Assembly (NCBI RefSeq): GCF_900497695.1
Contig: NZ_UIDD01000001.1
Location: 310,001-374,000, forward strand
Origin: Pseudomonas wadenswilerensis
Lineage (GTDB): Bacteria; Pseudomonadota; Gammaproteobacteria; Pseudomonadales; Pseudomonadaceae
Length of the DNA: 64,000 bases
Reading direction: 5' to 3'
Part shown: piece by piece, positions 55,606 through 64,000 of the stretch
How positions within the stretch are numbered: the first letter of the stretch is position 1
Layout of the letters: every line of letters starts with the position of its first letter
Made by a program: the position numbers and the translations under genes
Notes under the pieces: generated by a model
What the model was told of the DNA's origin: nothing
Database searches by the model: none
What the model saw: the letters and a program-made list of their open reading frames with translations, nothing else

Positions 55606-56748
55606 ATGGCAGTTGCCTCCGGTGCCTATAAGAAAGCCCTCGAGGGCGACCAGCAACCTAAACAGGTGCTGGTCAAAATCGACCGGGTCACGAAGAAGTT
55701 CGACGAAACGATCGCCGTGGACGATGTGTCCCTGGAAATCAAGAAGGGCGAGATCTTTGCCCTGCTCGGTGGCTCGGGTTCGGGCAAATCCACCTTGCTG
55801 CGCATGCTCGCCGGTTTCGAACGGCCAACCGAGGGGCGTATTTTCCTCGATGGTGTAGACATCACCGATATGCCGCCCTACGAGCGGCCGATCAACATGA
55901 TGTTCCAGTCGTACGCGCTGTTTCCGCACATGACCGTGGCGCAAAACATTGCCTTCGGCCTGCAGCAGGACCGCATGCCCAAGTCCGAGATCGATGCCCG
56001 CGTGGCCGAGATGCTCAAGCTGGTGCACATGACCCAGTATGCCAAGCGCAAGCCGCACCAGCTCTCCGGTGGCCAGCGTCAGCGCGTGGCCCTGGCCCGC
56101 TCGCTGGCCAAGCGGCCGAAGCTGCTGCTGCTCGATGAGCCGATGGGCGCGCTGGACAAGAAACTGCGCTCGCAGATGCAACTGGAGCTGGTGGAGATCA
56201 TCGAGCGGGTCGGCGTGACCTGCGTAATGGTGACCCACGACCAGGAAGAGGCCATGACCATGGCCCAGCGCATCGCCATCATGCACCTGGGCTGGATCGC
56301 CCAGATCGGCAGCCCGATCGATATCTATGAAACCCCGACCAGCCGCCTGGTCTGCGAGTTCATCGGTAACGTCAACCTGTTCGAAGGCGAAGTGGTCGAT
56401 GACGCCGAAGGCCACGCGGTGATTTCCAGCCCCGAGCTCGAGCGCCGCATCTACGTCGGCCACGGTGTCACCACCTCGGTGGAAGACAAGCGCATCACCT
56501 ACGCCCTGCGTCCGGAAAAACTGCTGGTGACCACCGAGCAGCCGACCTGCGAGCACAACTGGTCGCGCGGCAAGGTCCACGACATCGCCTACCTGGGCGG
56601 CCATTCGGTGTTCTACGTCGAGCTGCCTGGCGGCAAGATCGTCCAGTCGTTCGTCGCCAACGCCGAGCGCCAGGGCACCCGGCCGACCTGGGACGACCAG
56701 GTCTACGTCTGGTGGGAGGATGACAGCGGCGTGGTACTGCGCTCATGA
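55606..56748 (+). CDS. spuF: Polyamine ABC transporter ATP-binding protein
   Basis: 380 residues from the ATG at 55606 (GGGAG 9 bases upstream). Complete ABC ATPase: Walker A LLGGSGSGKSTLL, signature QLSGGQRQRVALARSL, Walker B LLLLDEPMGALDKK, and a C-terminal TOBE regulatory domain (about 290-380). It overlaps the next gene by 4 bp, so ATPase and permeases are made together. Confidence 0.95.
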   Translation: MAVASGAYKKALEGDQQPKQVLVKIDRVTKKFDETIAVDDVSLEIKKGEIFALLGGSGSGKSTLLRMLAGFERPTEGRIFLDGVDITDMPPYERPINMMFQSYALFPHMTVAQNIAFGLQQDRMPKSEIDARVAEMLKLVHMTQYAKRKPHQLSGGQRQRVALARSLAKRPKLLLLDEPMGALDKKLRSQMQLELVEIIERVGVTCVMVTHDQEEAMTMAQRIAIMHLGWIAQIGSPIDIYETPTSRLVCEFIGNVNLFEGEVVDDAEGHAVISSPELERRIYVGHGVTTSVEDKRITYALRPEKLLVTTEQPTCEHNWSRGKVHDIAYLGGHSVFYVELPGGKIVQSFVANAERQGTRPTWDDQVYVWWEDDSGVVLRS

Positions 56749-57665
56749 ACGCCCGCAAGCTCAAGCGAGCCTTCAACCGAATAAAGCCCGAGGGGCGCCA
56801 TGTGGTGATCGGCGTGCCGTTCATCTGGCTGTTCCTGTTCTTCATGCTGCCGTTCTTCATTGTTCTGAAGATCAGCTTCGCCGAAGCCGACGTGGCGATC
56901 CCGCCGTACACCGAGATCTACAGCTACGTCGAAGACAAGGTGCAACTGGTGCTCAACCTGGCCAACTATGGCCTGTTGACCGAAGATGAACTGTACATCT
57001 CGGCGTACCTGGGTTCGTTGAAGATGGCCTTCGTCAGCACCCTGCTGTGCCTGCTGATCGGCTATCCGATGGCCTATGCCATTGCCAATGCGCGCAAGGA
57101 AACCCAGACCGTGCTGTTGCTGCTGATCATGATGCCGACCTGGACGGCAATCCTGATCCGCGTGTATGCCTGGATGGGCATCCTCAGCAACAACGGTCTG
57201 CTCAACGCCTTCCTGCTGTGGCTGGGCTTGATCGATCAGCCGTTGCAGATCCTCAACACCAACCTCGCGGTATACATTGGTGTGGTCTATTCGTACCTGC
57301 CGTTCATGATCCTGCCGCTCTATGCCAACCTGGTGAAGCACGACCAGAGCCTGCTTGAGGCCGCGTCGGACCTGGGTTCGAGTACCTTCAACAGCTTCTG
57401 GAAGATCACCGTGCCGCTGTCGAAGAACGGCATCATCGCCGGCTGCATGCTGGTGTTCATTCCGGTGGTGGGTGAGTTCGTCATTCCTGAGCTGCTCGGC
57501 GGCCCGGAAACCCTGATGATCGGTAAAGTGCTCTGGCAAGAGTTCTTCAACAACCGCGATTGGCCGGTGGCCTCTGCCCTGGCGGTAGTGATGCTGGCGA
57601 TCCTGATCGTACCGATCCTGCTCTTCAACCGTAGTCAGGCCAAAGAGATGGAGGGCAGGGCATGA
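56745..57665 (+). CDS. spuG: Polyamine ABC transporter permease PotH/SpuG
   Basis: 306 residues, six predicted helices. The EAA loop is EAASDLGSSTFNSFWKITVP near residue 200. One half of the membrane channel; starts inside the ATPase gene stop and overlaps the second permease gene by 4 bp. Confidence 0.94.
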   Translation: MNARKLKRAFNRIKPEGRHVVIGVPFIWLFLFFMLPFFIVLKISFAEADVAIPPYTEIYSYVEDKVQLVLNLANYGLLTEDELYISAYLGSLKMAFVSTLLCLLIGYPMAYAIANARKETQTVLLLLIMMPTWTAILIRVYAWMGILSNNGLLNAFLLWLGLIDQPLQILNTNLAVYIGVVYSYLPFMILPLYANLVKHDQSLLEAASDLGSSTFNSFWKITVPLSKNGIIAGCMLVFIPVVGEFVIPELLGGPETLMIGKVLWQEFFNNRDWPVASALAVVMLAILIVPILLFNRSQAKEMEGRA

Positions 57666-58552
57666 AGCGTTTCAGTTTCTCCAAATTGATGTTGATCCTG
57701 GGCCTGCTGTTCATTTACCTGCCCATGCTGATCCTGGTGATCTACTCGTTCAACGCCTCCAAGCTGGTTACGGTGTGGGGCGGCTGGTCGGTGAAGTGGT
57801 ACGTCGGCCTGCTCGACAATACCCAGCTGATGGGCTCGGTGATGCGCTCGCTGGAGATCGCCTGCTACACAGCGATCGCCGCAGTGGCGCTGGGTACCCT
57901 GGCCGCCTTCGTGCTGACCCGGGTCACCCGCTTCAAGGGCCGTACCCTGTTCGGTGGCCTGGTTACCGCACCGCTGGTAATGCCCGAGGTGATCACCGGT
58001 CTGTCGCTGTTGCTGCTGTTCGTGGCCATGGCGCAGATGATCGGCTGGCCCCAGGAGCGTGGCATCGTCACCATCTGGATCGCCCACACCACCTTCTGCG
58101 CAGCCTATGTGGCGGTAGTGGTGTCGGCACGCCTGCGTGAGCTGGACCTGTCGATCGAAGAAGCGGCCATGGACCTCGGTGCGCGGCCGTGGAAGGTGTT
58201 CTTCCTGATCACCATCCCGATGATCGCACCGTCGCTGGCAGCAGGCGGGATGATGTCCTTCGCCCTGTCGCTGGATGACCTGGTGCTGGCCAGCTTCGTG
58301 TCCGGCCCTGGCTCGACCACCCTGCCGATGGAGGTCTTCTCTGCCGTGCGTCTGGGCGTGAAGCCAGAAATCAACGCCGTGGCCAGCCTGATCCTGCTCA
58401 GCGTGTCGCTGGTGACCTTCATGGTCTGGTACTTCAGCCGTCAGGCCGAAGAGCGTCGCCGCCGGGCGATCCAGCAGGCGATCGAAGAAAGCGCTGCCGA
58501 CTCGTGGAAACAACCGGACGTGCGTCGCGCGCCGGCGCCGGTTTCGGCGTGA
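57662..58552 (+). CDS. spuH: Polyamine ABC transporter permease PotI/SpuH
   Basis: 296 residues with a six-helix permease domain and the EAA loop EEAAMDLGARPWKVFFLITI near residue 160. The C-terminus is a basic/acidic tail (about 260-296, RRRAIQQAIEESAAD). It is the last gene of the polyamine uptake operon, closed by a REPIN. Confidence 0.94.
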   Translation: MKRFSFSKLMLILGLLFIYLPMLILVIYSFNASKLVTVWGGWSVKWYVGLLDNTQLMGSVMRSLEIACYTAIAAVALGTLAAFVLTRVTRFKGRTLFGGLVTAPLVMPEVITGLSLLLLFVAMAQMIGWPQERGIVTIWIAHTTFCAAYVAVVVSARLRELDLSIEEAAMDLGARPWKVFFLITIPMIAPSLAAGGMMSFALSLDDLVLASFVSGPGSTTLPMEVFSAVRLGVKPEINAVASLILLSVSLVTFMVWYFSRQAEERRRRAIQQAIEESAADSWKQPDVRRAPAPVSA

Positions 58553-58560
58553 TCTGACGG

Positions 58561-58639
58561 GCCTCATCGCCGGCAAGCCGGCTCCCACAGGTTCTGTGTA
58601 CGCAGTCCCTGTGGGAGCTGGCTTGCCAGCGATGGGGCC
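58561..58639. repeat. REPIN
   Basis: CATCGCCGGCAAGCCGGCTC (58564 on) and the inverted CTGTGGGAGCTGGCTTGCCA (58609 on) flank a 20-bp spacer. It lies between the polyamine operon and a convergent ATPase gene. Confidence 0.87.
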
Positions 58640-58648
58640 TTCGGGTTT

Positions 58649-59809
58649 TCACTCCGGCCAGTGCCAGGCCGGCTCATCCAGCATCCCCTGACCGGCAACA
58701 CGGGTCTGCCCCAGCACCTTCTCCAGCACGATCGAATTGCAGGTCGCATCCTGTTCCAGCGCGGCCACCAATCTTCGTGCATGCGACACCACCCATACCT
58801 GACACTGCTCCGAGGCGCGAACGATCAAGCGTGCCAGTGCCGGCAGCAAGTCCGGGTGCAAGCTGGTTTCCGGCTCGTTCAACACCATCATGGTCGGCGG
58901 CCTTGGCGTCAGCAGCGCGGCGACCAGCAGCAGGTAGCGCAAGGTGCCGTCCGACAGCTCGGCTGCGGTCAGCGGTCGCAACAAGCCTTCTTGATGGAAC
59001 AACACGCCAAACGCCCCACCCGGCACTGCATCGATTTCCAGGCGCGCGCCTGGGAAGGCATCGGCGATGGTCGCCTGTAAGGCGTGCGGGTCGCCGATCT
59101 CGATAATGGTCTGCAGCGCGGCGGCCAGGTCGCGGCCATCGTGGTGCAGCACCGGCGTGCGCGTGCCCAGTTGCTGGCGGCGGGCCGGGGCATCACGGTC
59201 AGTGCGAAAGTGATCGTAGAAGCGCCAGCCACGGATGCGCTCGCGCAGCAACAACACTTCGGGCGAGGAACGCAGGTTGCCGACCTGGTCGAACAGGCTG
59301 TCGAAGCTCGGTGTGTGCTGCGCCTGCACATCCCATTGCCGTCCTTCGCGGGCCTTGACCATCGGCCCCTGGCGATCCACCAGCAGGCTGGCCGGACGGT
59401 ACAGCGTTCCTGCCCAGATGCTTTCGCGCTTGATCTGCGGGTCAAGTGCGAAACATGATTTGCTCGGTTCCGGCAGGCCCAGGCCGATGGCGTAACCGAA
59501 CGCCTCGTCAGCAAACCCCAGGCGCAAGCGCCGAGCGTGCTGGCGCGGACCGCCCTGGATGGCGACTTCGCCGTTGCTCATGCGCCGGCTGATCTGCTCG
59601 GGGCCGGCCCAGAACGTTGATTCCAGCCCGCCTTCCACGGCCAGGGCGTTGACCACGCCACCCTGGGCCGTTTCGGCGAGCAGGCGCAAGGCCTTGTACA
59701 GATTGGACTTGCCGCTGCCGTTGGGCCCGGTGATGACATTCAAGCGTGCCAGCGGCAGCACCAGATGATTGATCGAGCGGTAGTTGGCGACAGCCAGGGT
59801 GGTCAGCAT
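58649..59809 (-). CDS. Stand-alone RecF/SMC-like AAA ATPase (COG4637 type)
   Basis: 386 residues. Walker A is GPNGSGKS at 28-35, just after the N-terminal strand (LAVANYRSINHLVLPL); the C-terminal half has the LSDGTLRYLLLVAALL signature and the Walker B LNEPETSLHPDLLPAL, then a switch histidine in WVVSHARRLV. Walker B has Asn in place of the usual Asp (LNEP) as I recall in this subfamily. No nuclease or TOPRIM domain is attached and no partner gene is adjacent. Related ATPases occur in DNA repair or anti-phage systems; the role here is unknown. Confidence 0.85.
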   Translation of the reverse strand: MLTTLAVANYRSINHLVLPLARLNVITGPNGSGKSNLYKALRLLAETAQGGVVNALAVEGGLESTFWAGPEQISRRMSNGEVAIQGGPRQHARRLRLGFADEAFGYAIGLGLPEPSKSCFALDPQIKRESIWAGTLYRPASLLVDRQGPMVKAREGRQWDVQAQHTPSFDSLFDQVGNLRSSPEVLLLRERIRGWRFYDHFRTDRDAPARRQQLGTRTPVLHHDGRDLAAALQTIIEIGDPHALQATIADAFPGARLEIDAVPGGAFGVLFHQEGLLRPLTAAELSDGTLRYLLLVAALLTPRPPTMMVLNEPETSLHPDLLPALARLIVRASEQCQVWVVSHARRLVAALEQDATCNSIVLEKVLGQTRVAGQGMLDEPAWHWPE

Positions 59810-59953
59810 GGCGGCGTCCGTTCAGGCAAAGAGGCCAGTATCGCCGATTCTGCGTGGTGAACGAATTGTGTATGCCGACAAGCGGCAAGTGGATCCCTGA
59901 TCTACGCTAACACTCGCATTCCTCAATAGATCTGGCACGTGCAAGGAGCCTGC

Positions 59954-61045
59954 ATGACGGTGTCGCGTTCTTTATCGATCGTCTGCCTGGGGGTGTTGTT
60001 GGTGCTGGCGGGGTGCGGCGAAAAAAAGGCTGCTGAAGCCGAGCTGCCCAGGGTCGGCGTACAACGAGTTGAGCCCAGTGATTTCGCGGCTTCGGTGACG
60101 CTGACCGGTGATGTTCAAGCGCGGGTGCAGACCGATCTTTCGTTTCGCGTGGGCGGCAAGATCATTGCCCGCAGCGTCGACGTCGGCGATCACATCAAGG
60201 CCAACCAGGTCCTGGCCCGGCTCGACCCCAAGGACTTGCAGACCAATGTCGATTCGGCCAAGGCCGAAGTCTTTGCCGAACAGGCGCGCGTGACCCAGAC
60301 CGCCGCCGCCTTTGTCCGTCAGCAAAAGCTATTGCCCAAGGGTTACACCAGCCAGAGTGAGTACGACTCTGCCGAAGCGGCTTTGCGCAGCAGCCAGAGC
60401 GCCCTCAAGGCCGCTCAGGCACAACTGGCCAACGCCCGTGAACAGCTGAGCTACACCGCCCTGGTGGCCGAGGCGGACGGGGTGATCACCGAGCGCCAGG
60501 CCGAAGTCGGCCAGGTGGTCCAGGCCACGGTGCCGATTTTCAGCCTGGCCCGCGATGGCGAGCGTGATGCGGTGTTCAACGTCTATGAGTCCTTGCTGGT
60601 GGCGCCACCGAGCGAGCATGCCATCACCGTGCGCCTGGTCGATGACCCGAAGATCCAGACCCAGGGCCATGTGCGGGAAGTCACCCCGACGGTGTCGGCG
60701 CAAAGCGGCACGGTGCAGGTCAAGGTGGCCCTGGACCAGGTCCCGGCGGGAATGGAACTCGGCTCGGCCGTCACCGCTACCGGTAGCAGCCAGGGCAAGC
60801 CAAGCGTCGAGTTGCCCTGGTCGGCCCTGACCAAGGCCCTGCATGACCCAGCTGTGTGGGTGGTGGGCGAAGGCAACAAGGTCAGCCTGCAGCAGGTCAA
60901 GGTGATTCGTTACCTCACGGGCAAGGTGGTGGTCGGCGAGGGCCTCAAGGGCGGGGAGACCGTGGTGGTGGCGGGCGGACAACTGCTGAACCCGGGCATG
61001 CAGGTGGAAATCGCCGCGAACAAGGACAGCGGGGTGGCGCAATGA
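59954..61045 (+). CDS. RND efflux periplasmic adaptor, first copy
   Basis: 363 residues from the ATG at 59954 (AAGGAG upstream). Lipoprotein signal ends VLAGCGEKK, so it is anchored by Cys20 or so. Domains in order: lipoyl half (LSFRVGGKIIARSVDVGDHI), alpha hairpin (about 95-170), lipoyl half (LVAEADGVITERQAEVG), beta-barrel and membrane-proximal region. It joins the pump to an outer-membrane channel; no channel gene is present in the window. It overlaps the second adaptor gene by 4 bp. Confidence 0.93.
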   Translation: MTVSRSLSIVCLGVLLVLAGCGEKKAAEAELPRVGVQRVEPSDFAASVTLTGDVQARVQTDLSFRVGGKIIARSVDVGDHIKANQVLARLDPKDLQTNVDSAKAEVFAEQARVTQTAAAFVRQQKLLPKGYTSQSEYDSAEAALRSSQSALKAAQAQLANAREQLSYTALVAEADGVITERQAEVGQVVQATVPIFSLARDGERDAVFNVYESLLVAPPSEHAITVRLVDDPKIQTQGHVREVTPTVSAQSGTVQVKVALDQVPAGMELGSAVTATGSSQGKPSVELPWSALTKALHDPAVWVVGEGNKVSLQQVKVIRYLTGKVVVGEGLKGGETVVVAGGQLLNPGMQVEIAANKDSGVAQ

Positions 61046-62112
61046 GAACCGTGACCCTGGGCCTGTGCAGCCTGCTGTTGCTCAGCGGCTGTGAACAGCA
61101 GGCGACTGCGCCTGAACCGGTCCGGCCGGTGTTGTCGATGATCGCCGAGCCTCAGGTCCAGGCCAACCTGGGCCGTTTCGCTGGCAGCATCCAGGCGCGC
61201 TACGAGAGTACCTTGGGTTTTCGTGTGGGCGGTCGCATCGCCCGACGCTGGGTCGATGTCGGCAGTCAGGTGAAACCGGGTGACTTGCTTGCCAGCCTTG
61301 ATCCGACTGATCAGCGTAACCAGTTGCGCGCCGCCGAAGGCGACCTGGCCAAAGTCCAGGCGCAATGGATCAACGCCCAGGCCAATGCTCGCCGCCAGCA
61401 ACAGTTGTACGACCGCGGCGTGGGCGCCCAGGCGCAGCTGGACATTGCCCAGACCGACCTGAAAACCACCACCGCCGCGCTGGAGCAGGCGCGCGCGGCC
61501 GTGGCCCAGGCGCGTGACCAGCTTGGCTACAGCGAACTGCGTACCGACCACGCGGCAGTGGTCACCAACTGGCAAGCCGAGGCAGGGCAGACGGTCAGTG
61601 CCGGTCAGGCCGTGGTCACCCTGGCCAGGCCGGATATCAAGGAGGCGGTGATCGATCTGCCGACGTACCTGGCCGAGCAGCTGACGACCGAACTGAAATT
61701 CCAGGTCGCTTCGCAGCTGGACCCCAGCATCAATACCGCCGCGACCCTGCGTGAACTCGAACCCCAGGCCGATGCTGCCACCCGCACCCGGCGCGCGCGA
61801 CTGACCCTGGTCGACACTCCGGCGGCTTTTCACCTGGGCACAGCCATCAGCGTCACTTTGACTTCGCTGGTGTCGCCGCGAACTGAGCTGCCGCTATCGG
61901 CATTGCTGGAACGGGATGGGCAGACCCAGGTCTGGGTGGTCGATCCGCAGCAGAACACCGTCGCTGTGCGCGAGGTGAAACTGATGGAACGTACATCCGA
62001 CAGCGTCGTGCTGAGCTCAGGGGTGCAGGCAGGCGAACGGGTGGTGACGGCAGGCGTGAACAGCTTGAAGCCGGGCCAGAAAGTCAAAGTCGATGAGGAA
62101 GATCCACGATGA
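61042..62112 (+). CDS. RND efflux periplasmic adaptor, second copy
   Basis: 356 residues. A lipobox ends LLSGCEQQ (Cys15). The same module order is seen: LGFRVGGRIARRWVDVGSQV, an alpha hairpin (about 100-165), then HAAVVTNWQAEAGQTVS. It is clearly a paralogue of the preceding protein. It overlaps both neighbours by 4 bp, so the two adaptors and the pump are produced as a unit, the arrangement known from TriABC of P. aeruginosa. Confidence 0.93.
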   Translation: MRTVTLGLCSLLLLSGCEQQATAPEPVRPVLSMIAEPQVQANLGRFAGSIQARYESTLGFRVGGRIARRWVDVGSQVKPGDLLASLDPTDQRNQLRAAEGDLAKVQAQWINAQANARRQQQLYDRGVGAQAQLDIAQTDLKTTTAALEQARAAVAQARDQLGYSELRTDHAAVVTNWQAEAGQTVSAGQAVVTLARPDIKEAVIDLPTYLAEQLTTELKFQVASQLDPSINTAATLRELEPQADAATRTRRARLTLVDTPAAFHLGTAISVTLTSLVSPRTELPLSALLERDGQTQVWVVDPQQNTVAVREVKLMERTSDSVVLSSGVQAGERVVTAGVNSLKPGQKVKVDEEDPR

Positions 62113-64000
62113 AAGGAAGCTTCAACCTATCGGAGTGGGCGCTGAAGCACCAATCCTTTGTCTGGTACCTGATGTTCGTCGGCTTGCTGATGGGCGTACT
62201 TTCCTACATGAACCTGGGGCGCGAGGAAGACCCGTCATTCACCATCAAGACCATGGTGATCCAGACACGCTGGCCTGGAGCGACGCAGGATGAAACCCTC
62301 AACCAGATTACCGACCGGATTGAAAAGAAGCTCGAAGAGCTGGATTCGCTCGACTATGTGAAAAGCTACACCCGCCCGGGTGAGTCGACGGTCTACGTCA
62401 ACCTGCTCGATACCACTCCGGCCGAGAGCATCCCCGAGATCTGGTATCAGGTGCGCAAGAAGATCCAGGACATACGCGGCCAGTTTCCCCAGGGTATCCA
62501 GGGCCCGGGGTTCAACGACGAATTCGGTGATGTGTACGGTTCGATCTACGCCTTTACCGCCGACGGCCTGACCATGCGCCAGTTGCGCGACTACGTCGAA
62601 CAGGTGCGCGCCGAGATCCGCGAAGTGCCCAACCTGGGCAAGGTGGAAATGATCGGCACCCAGGACCAGGTGCTGTACCTGAATTTCTCCACACGCAAAC
62701 TGGCGTCGTTCGGTATCGACCAGCGCCAGGTGCTGCAAGCCCTGCAGAGCCAGAATGCGGTAACCCCAGCCGGGGTCATCGAAGCCGGGCCTGAGCGGGT
62801 TTCGGTGCGCACCAGTGGCCAGTTCGCCTCGGAAAAAGACCTGCAAGCGGTCAACCTGCGCATCAATGACCGCTTTTTCCGTCTGGCCGACATTGCCGAG
62901 ATTCAGCGTGGCTATGTCGACCCACCCGCGCCGATGTTTCGCTATAACGGTCAGACCGCCATCGGCCTGGCCATCGGCATGAAGGCCGGTGGCAACATCC
63001 AGGCCTTCGGGGCCGACCTGCACAAAATGATGGACCGGGTGATTACCGAACTACCGGTCGGTGTTGGCGTGCATACCGTGTCCGACCAGGCCGTGGTGGT
63101 CGAAGAGGCAGTGGGGGGGTTCACCAGCGCGCTGTTCGAGGCGGTGATCATCGTGCTGGTGGTGAGTTTCGTCAGCCTCGGCGTGCGCGCCGGGCTGGTG
63201 GTGGCCTGCTCGATCCCGCTGGTGCTGGCCATGGTGTTCATCTTCATGGAATACAGCGGTATCACCATGCAGCGGATTTCCCTGGGTGCTTTGATCATTG
63301 CCCTGGGCTTGCTGGTGGACGATGCGATGATCACCGTGGAGGTGATGGTCACGCGCCTTGAAAAGGGCGAGAGCAAGGAGCAGGCGGCAACATTCGCCTA
63401 CACCTCGACGGCATTCCCGATGCTCACCGGTACTCTGGTAACCGTGGCGGGCTTCGTACCCATCGGCCTCAATGCCAGTTCGGCGGGGGAATACACCTAT
63501 ACCTTGTTCGCAGTGATTGCCGCGGCTTTGCTGGTGTCCTGGGTGGTGGCCGTGATGTTCGCGCCAGTGCTGGGGGTGCATATCCTCAGCACCAAAGTCA
63601 AAGCCCATGATGCGCAGCCCGGCCGCGTCGGCAAGGCTTTCGAGCACAGCCTGCTGTGGTGCGTGCGCCATCGCTGGGTGACCATCATCGGTACGGTGTT
63701 GTTGTTCGTGCTGGCGTTGTTCTGCATGCGCTTTGTCCAGAACCAGTTCTTCCCCTCTTCGGATCGCCCGGAAATCCTGGTCGATCTGAACCTGCCGCAG
63801 AATGCTTCAATCGAGGAAACCCGCAAGGCCGTGGACCGCTTGGAGGCGACGCTCAAGGGTGATCCGGATATCGTGCGCTGGAGCACCTATATTGGCCAGG
63901 GTGCGATCCGCTTCTACCTGCCGCTGGACCAGCAGCTACAGAACCCTTACTACGCCCAGCTGGTGATCGTCAGCAAAAGCTTCGAGGCGCGCGAGGTACT
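62109..64000 (+). CDS. RND efflux pump, 3'-truncated at the window edge
   Basis: About 630 residues are seen of a protein that is usually around 1,020. The first membrane helix is at about 15-33, then the porter domain (WPGATQDETLNQITDRIEKK; RVSVRTSGQF). A helix bundle follows, with the proton-relay pair GLLVDDAMITVEVM in TM4 and the GTLVTVAGFVPIGL region. Its start overlaps the adaptor gene by 4 bp. Substrates are unknown; the double-adaptor arrangement points to the TriC/triclosan-pump subclass rather than the single-adaptor Mex pumps. Confidence 0.93.
   Translation, partial: MKGSFNLSEWALKHQSFVWYLMFVGLLMGVLSYMNLGREEDPSFTIKTMVIQTRWPGATQDETLNQITDRIEKKLEELDSLDYVKSYTRPGESTVYVNLLDTTPAESIPEIWYQVRKKIQDIRGQFPQGIQGPGFNDEFGDVYGSIYAFTADGLTMRQLRDYVEQVRAEIREVPNLGKVEMIGTQDQVLYLNFSTRKLASFGIDQRQVLQALQSQNAVTPAGVIEAGPERVSVRTSGQFASEKDLQAVNLRINDRFFRLADIAEIQRGYVDPPAPMFRYNGQTAIGLAIGMKAGGNIQAFGADLHKMMDRVITELPVGVGVHTVSDQAVVVEEAVGGFTSALFEAVIIVLVVSFVSLGVRAGLVVACSIPLVLAMVFIFMEYSGITMQRISLGALIIALGLLVDDAMITVEVMVTRLEKGESKEQAATFAYTSTAFPMLTGTLVTVAGFVPIGLNASSAGEYTYTLFAVIAAALLVSWVVAVMFAPVLGVHILSTKVKAHDAQPGRVGKAFEHSLLWCVRHRWVTIIGTVLLFVLALFCMRFVQNQFFPSSDRPEILVDLNLPQNASIEETRKAVDRLEATLKGDPDIVRWSTYIGQGAIRFYLPLDQQLQNPYYAQLVIVSKSFEAREV

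Overview
The window looks like a chromosomal core segment of a Pseudomonas, most likely of the P. putida group. The DNA is GC-rich with strong G/C third-position bias. It carries Pseudomonas-type REP/REPIN repeats (cores like GTGGGAGCTGGCTTGCCAGC). Gene families and order (hemB-ppk/ppx-trxA-rho-ubiD, zapA-6S-fau, argE-argA, spu polyamine cluster) are, as far as I recall, those of the P. putida chromosome. I see no phage, insertion sequence, tRNA, rRNA or CRISPR array. Species-level assignment is inference.

Layout. 1-4 kb: the 3' end of a LysE-type exporter, then a minus-strand four-gene envelope operon (TPR lipoprotein, YcfL, LpoB-like and CsgG-like proteins) preceded by two perfect 14-bp palindromes. 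4-9.2 kb: a cytochrome c-FTR1 iron permease fusion, a YaiI protein, ElbB, a sterol-desaturase-type hydroxylase and a DedA protein; the last two overlap tail to tail by 168 bp. 9.3-14.2 kb: a Pho-box-like promoter, then hemB-ppk, convergent with ppx. 14.4-19.7 kb: trxA, rho, ubiD, a ferredoxin-type reductase and a ChaC-like protein. 19.7-26.1 kb: a quinone oxidoreductase, a FliL-like protein and a three-gene HlyD/RbbA/ABC-permease operon with 4-bp overlaps.

26.2-40.8 kb: an EVE-domain protein, a 46-residue membrane protein, fau, 6S RNA, zapA and a ZapB-like gene, facing ygfB-pepP-ubiH-(DUF4442)-ubiI; then a two-gene ferric-iron ABC locus split by a REPIN, and gcvT-gcvH-gcvP. Apart from the iron locus and the DUF4442 gene this reproduces the E. 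coli order zapA/ssrS/ygfB/pepP/ubiH/ubiI/gcvTHP. 40.9-48.1 kb: a DUF2388 protein, an orphan GspE-type ATPase, an ACT-like protein divergent from an Lrp-type regulator, a CYTH-CHAD protein, then argE and argA. 48.3-58.6 kb: the polyamine cluster spuI <> spuBCDEFGH, combining gamma-glutamylation, transamination and uptake of putrescine/spermidine. 58.6-64 kb: a stand-alone RecF-like ATPase and the start of an RND efflux operon with two adaptor genes; the RND pump runs off the window.

The strongest unexplained signal is between argE and argA: a Shine-Dalgarno-led eight-codon ORF (MTPSLFRR) ends in two tandem rare Arg codons, and a 7-nt stretch inside it is perfectly complementary to the weak ribosome-binding site of argA. 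That is what a ribosome-mediated arginine-sensing leader would look like; it is inference and untested. Other items worth attention are the rho leader with a micro-ORF overlapping the rho start, the palindromes upstream of the LpoB-like operon, the Pho-box promoter of hemB-ppk, and five REPINs, one sitting inside a probable operon.
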